From Roseiarcus sp963824475 (GTDB taxonomy: Bacteria > Pseudomonadota > Alphaproteobacteria > Rhizobiales > Beijerinckiaceae): DNA of 64,000 nucleotides. The position numbers and the translations under genes are program-made. This document shows positions 25,226-35,301 of this stretch, one piece after another (within the stretch, counting starts at the first letter, position 1; each line of letters opens with the position of its first letter). The stretch covers positions 496,001-560,000 of the forward strand of contig CAWGPR010000006.1 of the NCBI GenBank assembly GCA_963824475.1, written 5' to 3'. The notes under the pieces were generated by a model. That model was not told the origin of the DNA and searched no databases. It worked only from the letters and a program-made list of their open reading frames with translations.

Positions 25226-28200
25226 TCACCCGATCGTCATCAGGCTCGCGTTGCCGCCGGCCGCGGCGGTGTTGGCGGCGATCGCGCATTCCTCGACGAG
25301 GTCGGCGAGGTTATAGTCCTCGCCGGCGGCGAGACGGGCGCTGGACAGCGCCTGGAGCCGCACGATCGGTCCGGGGCGGCTGGCGAGCTTGCGCAGAGCC
25401 TCTGCGGTCGCCGGCTCGTCGCCTTCGAGGAGGGCGAAGGCGAGGGCGGGCGCGGCCAATGGATCCTTGACACGCGAGATCCGATGGACGAGTTCAGCCG
25501 GCAGTCGCGAAAGGGCGCGCTCGGCGAGCGCGGCGTCGACCACCGCGTCGTTGCCGGTCGCCAGGATCGAGCCGATCTGGATGAGAAGGCTGCTTTCGCT
25601 CGTCGCCACCGCCGCAATTCGGCCGCGCCGCCTGAGCGTATAGAAATTGCGCTCGCCGACCGGGCCTTTGAGCTCCGCCCGCGCGCCGATGGGCGAGCGC
25701 GCCATGAGGCCGACGCAACGCTCGGCCTCCACGGCATGGCCGTGGGCGGCGAGCCAGTCGCCATAGACGCGGATGCCGCCGATGGCTGCGTCCGCGCCTT
25801 CAACGCCGTCCAGCGCGCTCGCCGCTGGCTCGGCGACCAGGCGCGAGAGATAAAGCGGACCACCCGCCTTCGGCCCCGTGCCGGAGAGCCTCGAGCCGCC
25901 GAACGGCTGCACGCCGACCGTCGCCCCGATGATGTTGCGGTTGACATAGATGTTGCCGGCTTCGATGCGCTCGACGACGCGCGCAATCGTCTCGTCGATG
26001 CGGGTGTGCAGGCCGAACGTGAGGCCGTAGCCGGCGGCGTTGATGTCGTCGATCAATTTGTCGAGGGAGTCGCGCTTGTACCGCAGCACATGCAGGACTG
26101 GCCCGAACACCTCGCGCTCGACGTCGGCGACCTCGCTCACCTCAATGAGGGTCGGCGGGACGAATGTGCCGCGCGCCGCGGCCTCGCCGAGCGAAGTTTG
26201 AGTCACCTTGTGGCCGCGGCCCCGCATTGTTTCGACGTGGCTCACAATCGCATCGCGCGCCTCAGCGGTGATGACCGGGCCGACGTCGACCGAGAGCTTG
26301 CGCGGATCGCCAAGTTCGAGCTCGGCCATCGCGCCTTTCAGCATCTTGAGCATGCGGTCGGCCACGTCGTCCTGCAGGCAGAGAATGCGCAAAGCCGAAC
26401 AGCGCTGGCCGGCTGAGTCGAAGGCCGACGACAGGACATCGACCACGACCTGCTCCGCGAGCGCCGAGGAATCGACCACCATCGCGTTGAGGCCGCCGGT
26501 CTCGGCGATGAGGGACAAGGGCGCGCCGCGACGCGTGAGGCGGCCGGCAAGCTCTCTTTCGATCAGCCGCGCCACCGGCGTCGAGCCGGTGAACACGACC
26601 CCCTGGACACGGCGGTCGGCGACCAGCGCCGCGCCGACTTCGCCCGCGCCCGGCATGAGCTGCGCCGCGTCGTTTGGAACGCCAGCCCCATGCAGCACGC
26701 GCACGGCTTCGGCGGCGATGAGCGGGGTCTCCTCGGCGGGCTTGGCGATCACGGAATTGCCGGCCGCGAGCGCGGCCGCGACCTGGCCCACGAAGATCGC
26801 GAGCGGAAAGTTCCAGGGACTGATGCAGACGACGAGGCCGAGCGGGGCAGGGGAGCCGGGCGACAACGTGCGCGCGGCCTCGTGCCCGTAGTAGCGCAGA
26901 AAGTCGGCCGCTTCGCGCACTTCCGCGACCGCATTGGCGTAGGACTTGCCCGCCTCGCGCACGATGAGGCCAACGAGCAAATCATTTCGCGCTTCGAGGA
27001 GGTCGGCGGCGCGGCGCAGCATGGCCGCGCGCTCCGAGGGTGAGATGGCGGCGAACGCATTGGCGGCGCGTTCGCCGACCTCGATCGCCGCGTCGATTTC
27101 GTCGGCGCGCGCATGACGAGTGAAGCCGACGACGTCGGTTCGGTTCGCGGGGTTCAAAACCGGCTCGCCCGGCTCGTCCTTCGGCGCGCCCGGCGGAAAG
27201 GCGCGCCACGGTTTCCCGGCGCTTGTGTCCAGTCCGTTGGCAAGCTTGGCCAGCCGGCCTTCGTCGGAGAAATCCAGCCCCCGCGAGTTGACGCGATCCG
27301 GCGCATAAAGGTCGCGCGGCGCCGCGATCTTGTCGTGCGGCGCCCCGATCGGCTGGATGGCGCGGGAGGCTGCCGCCGGATCGGCGACGAGGTCATCCAT
27401 GCTCACGCTCGCGTCCGCGACCCGGTTGACGAACGAAGTGTTGGCGCCGTTCTCGAGCAGGCGGCGAACGAGATAGGCGAGCAAGGTCTCGTGCGAGCCG
27501 ACCGGCGCGTAGACCCGGCATGGCCGGTCCAACCTGTGCCGGCCGACCACCTCCTCGTACAGCGGTTCGCCCATGCCGTGCAGGCACTGGAATTCGTACT
27601 GGCCACGATAGAAATCAGGGCCGGCGAAGACGAGCACGGACGCGAGCGTCTGCGCATTGTGGGTGGCGAATTGGGGATAGACCGCATCCGGCGCCGCGAG
27701 CAATTTACGCGCGCAGGCGAGGTAGCTCAGGTCGGTATAGACCTTGCGGGTGAACACCGGAAAGCCGTCGAGGCCGTCGAGCTGCGCGCGCTTGATCTCC
27801 GAATCCCAATAGGCGCCCTTGACGAGGCGGATCATCAGCCGGCGGGCCGATCGGCGGGCGAGATCGATCAGCCAGTCGATGACCGCCGAGCAGCGCTTGC
27901 CATAGGCCTGGATGACGAAGCCGAGCCCGTTCCAGCCCTTGAGGTCCGGGTCGAGGGACAGCGTCTCCAAAAGATCGAGCGACAGGTCGAGCCGGTCGGC
28001 TTCCTCGGCGTCGATGTTGAAGCCGATGTCATAAGATTTGGCGAGGGCCGCAAGCTCCTTGACCCGCGGCAGCAGTTCGTTCATCGCGCGGGCGCGCTTG
28101 ATGCGCTGATAGCGCGGGTGGAGCGCCGAAAGCTTGATTGAGATTCCGGGCCCTTCGTAGATGCCGCGATGATGGGAGGCGCGGCCGATGGCGCGGACGG

Positions 28201-28897
28201 CGCGCTCGTATTCGTCGAGATAGCGCGCCGCATCCTCGGCCGTGGTCGCCGCTTCGCCCAGCATGTCGTACGAGAAAGTGAAGCCGCGCGCCTCACGCTC
28301 GCGGCTGTTTCCGATCGCCTCCTCGATCGTGCGCCCCGTTACGAACTGCTCGCCCATGAGCCGCATGGCGACGTCGACGCCAGCGCGAATGATCGGCTCG
28401 CCGCTGCGCGCGATGAGGCGGGTCAGCGCCGCCGACAGGCTCTGCTCGCTGGTCGTCGTCACCAGCCGGCCGGTTAGAACCAGACCCCAGGTGGCGGCGT
28501 TGACGAACAGCGACGGGCTCATGCCGACATGCGCGCGCCAATCGCCGGGCGCGAGCTTGTCGCGGATCAGCGCGTCGCGCGTCGCGGCGTCAGGAATGCG
28601 CAGCAACGCCTCGGCGAGGCACATCAGCGCCACCCCCTCCTGGCTCGACAGCGAATATTCGTGGATGAGGCCTTCGACGCCGCTTGAGCGCCTCTTGGCT
28701 CTCAGCTTGCCAACCAGGGTGCGGGCGATGGTCCGGATACGCTTCGCCTCGTCTGCGTTGGCGGTCGCCAGCTCAAGAAGCGGCGGCACGCACTGAGGCT
28801 CGGGGACCCGGTAGGCGGCGGTGATCGCGGTCCTCAGCGGCGTTTGTGACACGACCTCGGAGCGGAACGCGGCGAAGACGTCGGCGGCGGCGGTCAT
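25226..28897 (-). CDS. putA: Bifunctional proline dehydrogenase / glutamate-semialdehyde dehydrogenase PutA
   Basis: A 1,223-residue enzyme oxidising proline to glutamate: FAD-linked proline dehydrogenase, then NAD-linked P5C dehydrogenase, with channelled intermediate. The start is ATG 28895-28897 with CGGGAG upstream, rather than the ATG seven codons earlier. The proline dehydrogenase barrel covers roughly residues 150-480 (GISIKLSALHPRY, FNIDAEEADRLDLSLD, RLVKGAYWDSEIKRAQ, YAPVGSHETLLAYLVRRLLENG). The aldehyde dehydrogenase domain follows (VVCISPWNFPLAIFVGQ, GFTGSTP-like VVFTGSTPVAR, catalytic Cys in AGQRCSALR). No N-terminal ribbon-helix-helix domain is visible, so it lacks the repressor function of trifunctional PutA. 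The C-terminal domain after about residue 1020 matches the ALDH-like dimerisation extension. The last 34 codons are duplicated 3.7 kb away. Confidence 0.95.
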   Translation of the reverse strand: MTAAADVFAAFRSEVVSQTPLRTAITAAYRVPEPQCVPPLLELATANADEAKRIRTIARTLVGKLRAKRRSSGVEGLIHEYSLSSQEGVALMCLAEALLRIPDAATRDALIRDKLAPGDWRAHVGMSPSLFVNAATWGLVLTGRLVTTTSEQSLSAALTRLIARSGEPIIRAGVDVAMRLMGEQFVTGRTIEEAIGNSREREARGFTFSYDMLGEAATTAEDAARYLDEYERAVRAIGRASHHRGIYEGPGISIKLSALHPRYQRIKRARAMNELLPRVKELAALAKSYDIGFNIDAEEADRLDLSLDLLETLSLDPDLKGWNGLGFVIQAYGKRCSAVIDWLIDLARRSARRLMIRLVKGAYWDSEIKRAQLDGLDGFPVFTRKVYTDLSYLACARKLLAAPDAVYPQFATHNAQTLASVLVFAGPDFYRGQYEFQCLHGMGEPLYEEVVGRHRLDRPCRVYAPVGSHETLLAYLVRRLLENGANTSFVNRVADASVSMDDLVADPAAASRAIQPIGAPHDKIAAPRDLYAPDRVNSRGLDFSDEGRLAKLANGLDTSAGKPWRAFPPGAPKDEPGEPVLNPANRTDVVGFTRHARADEIDAAIEVGERAANAFAAISPSERAAMLRRAADLLEARNDLLVGLIVREAGKSYANAVAEVREAADFLRYYGHEAARTLSPGSPAPLGLVVCISPWNFPLAIFVGQVAAALAAGNSVIAKPAEETPLIAAEAVRVLHGAGVPNDAAQLMPGAGEVGAALVADRRVQGVVFTGSTPVARLIERELAGRLTRRGAPLSLIAETGGLNAMVVDSSALAEQVVVDVLSSAFDSAGQRCSALRILCLQDDVADRMLKMLKGAMAELELGDPRKLSVDVGPVITAEARDAIVSHVETMRGRGHKVTQTSLGEAAARGTFVPPTLIEVSEVADVEREVFGPVLHVLRYKRDSLDKLIDDINAAGYGLTFGLHTRIDETIARVVERIEAGNIYVNRNIIGATVGVQPFGGSRLSGTGPKAGGPLYLSRLVAEPAASALDGVEGADAAIGGIRVYGDWLAAHGHAVEAERCVGLMARSPIGARAELKGPVGERNFYTLRRRGRIAAVATSESSLLIQIGSILATGNDAVVDAALAERALSRLPAELVHRISRVKDPLAAPALAFALLEGDEPATAEALRKLASRPGPIVRLQALSSARLAAGEDYNLADLVEECAIAANTAAAGGNASLMTIG
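25230..25333 (-). repeat. putA 3' end, functional copy of the 104-bp direct repeat
   Basis: Matches 21519-21622 apart from one base. This copy is continuous with the intact putA frame. Together the two copies flank 3.6 kb of AT-rich and IS-containing DNA, as expected if an element inserted at the 3' end of putA and carried a replacement end. Confidence 0.9.
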
Positions 28898-29196
28898 GTC
28901 TGGCTCCCGGAGGCCCATCCTAACTTCGCGCGCGGCGATGCCGGAGGGCGACGGGCCGATCCTAGTCCTCGGAACCGCCGCTTGCCACGTCGCCCGATGA
29001 CGCTCCGGAAGGTCGACCTTTTCCGCAGGGACGGTCTCCGCTTCCCCAAGCGGGCTAAGCCATCGGTAATGCGGCTGCGCCGGACCGGACGGGCTGCTGT
29101 CATCTCGCGGTCGTCGCGCCGTCGCTGGCCTCGCCAGAAGCCAAAGGCGCGCCTACATAGCGCCTGCCGGGGACTCCGAAGGAGAGGATTGCGGCC
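28898..29196. other. putA-mobB divergent intergenic region
   Basis: The 299 bases between the divergent starts of putA and mobB must hold both promoters. I see no Lrp/PutR-type gene or obvious operator repeat, and open frames here have no protein-like character. Confidence 0.4.
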
Positions 29197-29727
29197 ATGC
29201 GCGCGATTGGCTTTGCCGGGTGGAGCGGAGCAGGCAAGACGACGCTCATCGTCAAGCTTATCCCGGAGCTCAACCGCCGAGGCTTGAGCGTTTCGACGAT
29301 CAAACACGCTCACCATAACTTTGATCTCGATCAGCCGGGCAAGGATTCTTATGAGCATCGCGCCGCCGGCGCGGAAGAGGTGCTGGTCGCTTCCGCCAAT
29401 CGGGTCGCGCTGATGCGGGAACTGCGCGGAGCGCCGGAACCGTCGTTGGCCGAGCTATTGCGCCTGCTCAAGCCCGTCGACCTCGTGCTGATCGAGGGCT
29501 TCAAGCGCGATCCGTACCCTAAGATCGAGATTTTTCGCGCCGCCAACGACAAGCCGGCGATGTATCCAAATGACCCGAACATCGTCGCGCTGATCAGCGA
29601 CGCCGTCGAGCCGTCCGCCGATCTCCCGCAGGCATCGATCGACGACGTCGCCGCCGCGGCCGATCTCGTGCTCGCGCATGCCAAGCCGCTCGCCGATGTT
29701 CTAGCCGAGTTTGAGGAGCGTTGCTGA
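29197..29727 (+). CDS. mobB: Molybdopterin-guanine dinucleotide biosynthesis protein MobB
   Basis: A 176-residue P-loop GTPase that assists MobA in forming the molybdenum guanine dinucleotide cofactor. It starts MRAIGFAGWSGAGKTTLIVKLI with Walker A, followed by the characteristic STIKHAHHNFDLDQPGKDSYEHRAAGA segment and LVLIEGFKRDPYPKIEIFR. Length and motifs are normal for MobB. The start is ATG 29197, with GGAGAGGATTGCGGCC upstream. mobA is not in the window. Confidence 0.94.
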   Translation: MRAIGFAGWSGAGKTTLIVKLIPELNRRGLSVSTIKHAHHNFDLDQPGKDSYEHRAAGAEEVLVASANRVALMRELRGAPEPSLAELLRLLKPVDLVLIEGFKRDPYPKIEIFRAANDKPAMYPNDPNIVALISDAVEPSADLPQASIDDVAAAADLVLAHAKPLADVLAEFEERC

Positions 29728-29806
29728 GCGCCGAACTTTCGCCGTTTTGCATGGCCCGTTCCACGATGCGACAATGCCGTCGCCTGACGGGACATGGAAC
29801 GGAAGG

Positions 29807-31405
29807 ATGAGCGAAGCGACGGCGCCGCGCTTAAGTCGGCGAAGACTGTTTGAGATCATCGGCGCGAGCGTCGGCGGAGCGGCGGCCTACCGGGCGATGA
29901 CTCGCCTCGGATATGCGGAGGAATCGCAGTACCGCGGCCCGATCAAGCTCGAAGGCGATCCCAAGGGCGCGTCGGTCGTCATTTTGGGGGCCGGTCTCGC
30001 CGGTATGACCGCGGCGATCGAACTTGAGCGTGCGGGCTACGCCGTGAGCGTGCTTGAGTTCAACCTTCGTCCCGGCGGACGGAACTGGACGCTGAGGGGC
30101 GGGGACGTCTACACCGAGCTCGGCGGAGCAACGCAAAGGTGCGAGTTCGACCCCGGCCTCTATCTCAATCCGGGGCCGTGGCGGATTCCCTATCATCATT
30201 ACGCAATCCTGGACTATTGCCGCCGCTTCGGGGTCGCGCTCGAGCCCTTCATCCAGCTCAACCACAACGCCTATTTGCATTCCGCCAATGCGTTCGACGG
30301 CAAGCCGCAGCGCATCCGCGACATCAAGGCCGATTTCGACGGCGGCGTCGCCGAGCTCCTCGCCAAGGCGACGAAAAAGGGCGCGCTTGACGACACGGTG
30401 TCGACAGAGGATCAGCAGATCCTGCTCGAGGCGCTGCGGTCGCTCGGCGCGCTCGACAAGGACTTCCGCTATCGGGTCGGCGAGGATTCGGCCGCCCATC
30501 GGGGTTATGCAAAGCATCCGGGAGGCGGCCTCGGCGCGGAGCCGATCGACGGCGACCCGATCGGGCTGCACGATATTCTGACCTCGCGCCTGTGGCGGGG
30601 GTTGCAGAGTTTCCTGCTCTACGACTTTCAGACCACCATGTTCCAGCCCGTCGGCGGCATGGGCAGGATTGGGGAAGCCTTCGCGCGGCAGATCCCCGGT
30701 CGCATTCGTTACGGCGCGAAAGTCATCGCCATCCGGCAGAACGATAACGGCGTCGCCATCGCCTTCGAGGACCTCCTCGCGGGCGGGACGGCTCAGGAGG
30801 CCAGGGCCGACTGGTGCGTGTGCGCGCTTCCGCTCAGCATTCTGAGCCAGATCCCCGTCAATGTCTCCACGCGCATGAAGGCGGCGATCAACGCCGTTCC
30901 CTATGCGTCCGCGGTCAAGTTCGGGCTGCAGTTCTCCCGCCGGTTCTGGGAGGAGGACGAGCACATCTTCGGCGGGATCAGCTACACCGACCTGCCGATC
31001 CGCCAGATCTCCTATCCAAGCGCCAATTTCAACGCCGGCGGCAAGGGCGTCCTGCTCGGCGGATATACGTTCGACGGACCGAACTCCTACGAGTTCACGG
31101 CGATGGCGCCGGCCGAGAGAGTGAAGCGCGCGGTTGAGTTCGGCGCTGAGATCCACCCGCAATACCGCAAGGAGTTTGAGAACGGCGTCGCGGTCGCCTG
31201 GAGCCGGGCGCCGTTTACGCTTGGATGCGCGGGCGACTGGTCGGATGAAGCGCGAAAAGCGCATTACAATGACCTGTGCGAGATCGATGGCCGAATCGTG
31301 CTGGCCGGCGAACATGCCTCCTACATTCCGGCCTGGCAGGAGGGCGCCATCCTCTCGGCGCTGGATGCGATCCAGCGACTGCACAAGCGGGTGATCGCAT
31401 CATGA
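29807..31405 (+). CDS. Tat-exported flavin monoamine oxidase/dehydrogenase
   Basis: A 532-residue FAD amine-oxidase-family protein. The start is ATG 29807 with GGAACGGAAGG in front; the longer open frame upstream is rejected. The N-terminus has a twin-arginine motif SRRRLFEI and a hydrophobic stretch, so it should fold with FAD and be exported to the periplasm. The dinucleotide motif is VVILGAGLAGMTAAIELERAG (about residue 63), followed by the RPGGRNWTLRGG motif, and the C-terminal FAD contact is VLAGEHASYIPAWQEGAI. Substrates of relatives include amino acids, polyamines and nicotine. Its stop overlaps the start of a cytochrome c gene, suggesting that electrons go to the cytochrome rather than to oxygen. 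Confidence 0.88.
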   Translation: MSEATAPRLSRRRLFEIIGASVGGAAAYRAMTRLGYAEESQYRGPIKLEGDPKGASVVILGAGLAGMTAAIELERAGYAVSVLEFNLRPGGRNWTLRGGDVYTELGGATQRCEFDPGLYLNPGPWRIPYHHYAILDYCRRFGVALEPFIQLNHNAYLHSANAFDGKPQRIRDIKADFDGGVAELLAKATKKGALDDTVSTEDQQILLEALRSLGALDKDFRYRVGEDSAAHRGYAKHPGGGLGAEPIDGDPIGLHDILTSRLWRGLQSFLLYDFQTTMFQPVGGMGRIGEAFARQIPGRIRYGAKVIAIRQNDNGVAIAFEDLLAGGTAQEARADWCVCALPLSILSQIPVNVSTRMKAAINAVPYASAVKFGLQFSRRFWEEDEHIFGGISYTDLPIRQISYPSANFNAGGKGVLLGGYTFDGPNSYEFTAMAPAERVKRAVEFGAEIHPQYRKEFENGVAVAWSRAPFTLGCAGDWSDEARKAHYNDLCEIDGRIVLAGEHASYIPAWQEGAILSALDAIQRLHKRVIAS

Positions 31406-31830
31406 GATCTCTTGCGCTGCTCGCCATTGCGCTCGCGGTCGCCACGGCGGCCCTTGGCGCGCCTGTGCTGGCCGACAACGCCCCGACGAAAAGCGCCGCC
31501 ATGAGCCATGGGTGGGAATTTGGCGAACAGGGCGGAGCGGACCTTTTCCGCAATGTCTGCGCCGCCTGCCATCAACCCGATGCGAAGGGCGCCGTCGGCG
31601 CGGGGGCCTATCCGCCGCTCGCCGCGGACAAGAACCTTGTTTCGACCGAGTTCATGCTGACTGTGCTGCTTCGCGGACTGAACGGCATGCCGCCGGTCGG
31701 AGGCATGATGAGCGACACGCAAGTCGCCGACGTCGTCAACTACGTGCGAACGCATTTTGGCAACGCTTACCCGGGCGCCGTTTCGGCCGCCGATGTTTCG
31801 GCGGCGAGGCGACGGGCGACGCCGCCTTGA
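31402..31830 (+). CDS. Periplasmic class I cytochrome c, partner of the amine oxidoreductase
   Basis: A 142-residue protein with a Sec signal (residues 1-24, cut after PVLA), one heme-binding CAACH motif (about residue 53) and Met-rich region GLNGMPPVGGMM providing the sixth ligand; VADVVNYVRTHFGN is the usual C-terminal helix. The ATG (31402-31404) overlaps the TGA of the flavoprotein gene as ATGA, indicating translational coupling. It most likely accepts electrons from the flavin enzyme and passes them to the respiratory chain; this is inference from context. Confidence 0.88.
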   Translation: MRSLALLAIALAVATAALGAPVLADNAPTKSAAMSHGWEFGEQGGADLFRNVCAACHQPDAKGAVGAGAYPPLAADKNLVSTEFMLTVLLRGLNGMPPVGGMMSDTQVADVVNYVRTHFGNAYPGAVSAADVSAARRRATPP

Positions 31831-31941
31831 TTTTGCAGGGGAACCCCGCCCGGGCGCCCCGACCGCCGCGGACGCAATCGTTCGGGCGCGCCTCCCGACC
31901 CATAGGCTATGGACGGCGCATTTCTGTGGATAGGAATTGGC

Positions 31942-31970
31942 TTGACAAAACCAGAAATATGCCCTATAAA
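31942..31970 (+). promoter_or_regulatory. Consensus sigma70 promoter
   Basis: TTGACA (31942-31947) and TATAAA (31965-31970) are separated by exactly 17 bases. The match to the housekeeping consensus is unusually good for this GC-rich genome, and the 425-bp intergenic region that holds it has no protein gene on the plus strand. Confidence 0.7.
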
Positions 31971-31976
31971 TTCTCA

Positions 31977-32091
31977 GTTAGCGGAATCCATCTCGACTTG
32001 GCGACAGCCGGGAAGGACGCCGCAGGTTGTTTGAAATGTTATTGCCCACAACCTCCGCGCGAGCCGGAGCGGGAGGAGCTTTTCCTTATTT
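31977..32091 (+). ncRNA. Candidate small RNA of about 115 nt
   Basis: Downstream of the promoter are three consecutive stem-loops: GGCG/CGCC (32000-32021), GGTTGT/ACAACC (32025-32053, perfect 6-bp stem) and CCTCCGC/GCGGGAGG (32052-32076). The last is followed by AGCTTTTCCTTATTT, a terminator-like tail. A 50-codon frame over the same bases begins inside the promoter spacer, upstream of the expected transcript start, so it is unlikely to be translated. I do not recognise the RNA as a named family. Confidence 0.45.
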
Positions 32092-32123
32092 GTCCGTCCG
32101 TAATCCATTGAAAAGTCCCGATT

Positions 32124-32169
32124 CGGAAAAATAAGCGCTAGTAAACGCCAGCCATTTTGCTAGCGCTTA
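32124..32169 (-). terminator. Rho-independent terminator of lon
   Basis: Perfect 10-bp arms CTAGCGCTTA and TAAGCGCTAG (32132-32141 and 32160-32169) are separated by 18 bases. Read on the minus strand, downstream of lon, the hairpin is followed at once by TTTTTCC. It lies about 90 bp past the lon stop and insulates lon from the plus-strand candidate sRNA. Confidence 0.7.
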
Positions 32170-32255
32170 GGCGCATTTAGGGCCCGTTTATTTGCATTTG
32201 CTTGCCCCGAACGCGCTCGCTGGTTGTATTCGTGGTATTCGCACGAGCGCATGCT

Positions 32256-34671
<2,416 letters not shown>

Positions 34672-34679
<8 letters not shown>

Positions 34680-35088
34680 TCGAGGCCCCCGCTTTCTCCA
34701 GCGTAATGAGCAGGGTGCCGTTGGAATCCGACCGATGGATGGCGCTGTAGCGGCCCGCAGGCAGACGGATGCGGCGTTCAAATCGGCCCTGCGGCAGTTC
34801 GAGACGGTGGATGATTGCGGTCCGCATCTCCTCCGGATAGGCCCGACATCCCGAGATCAGCAATTCGCCCTGATTGATGACCGCCTTGACCTCGTTGAAA
34901 TCGACCCCCGGCAGAGCCACCAGCACCAGCACCGCGCGTTCGGTCTCGAGGACGTCGACGGGCGGCTCCCAGGCGACCGAGGGCGGGGAGCCGGACGGCT
35001 GGAAGAATTGCCGATGCATGCGCTCCGCGCGCGCCAGCATCTCGAAGGCTTCCGACCACATCCAATAGCTTGGAAATTTTGCTTCCAT
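34672..35088 (-). CDS. Small heat-shock protein, Hsp20 family
   Basis: A 138-residue alpha-crystallin-type chaperone. The domain runs from about residue 43 to 130: WEPPVDVLETERAVLVLVALPGVDFNEVKAVINQGELLISG, then RRIRLPAGRYSA, ending with SNGTLLITLEKA in place of the usual GxLxIxxPK. The N-terminal arm is short (MEAKFPSYWMWSEAFEML). The start is ATG 35086-35088 after GGTGAGG. The gene overlaps lon, so holdase and protease are made together, likely under stress. It is divergent from the GH94 gene; I see no CIRCE or ROSE element in the 213-bp gap. Confidence 0.88.
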
Positions 35089-35301
35089 TGCCTCACCCGA
35101 GCCGGCGGCGCCGGTTTTTGATCCAGAGCGTCGACACTCAATAGCGCAATTCCGGCCGGCGTTCATCCGGCGCCCGGCTCCCTTGTCCGGATCAAAGATG
35201 GTCTTCGGGCCGCTGATCGCCTCCGAATGGGGATGCGGCGCCATTTACAGACGCTGCCGGCCAGTCGATGTTGGGAGACCGAAGCGCGCAAGGGGAGGGG
35301 A

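Noticed and set aside
29831..31384. 517-codon minus-strand frame
   Set aside because: Antisense to the flavin amine oxidase, no recognisable domain, charged low-complexity composition.
31959..32111. 50-codon frame MPYKFSVSGIHLDLA in the lon-side intergenic region
   Set aside because: Its ATG lies in the promoter spacer, upstream of the expected transcript start, and no ribosome binding site precedes it.
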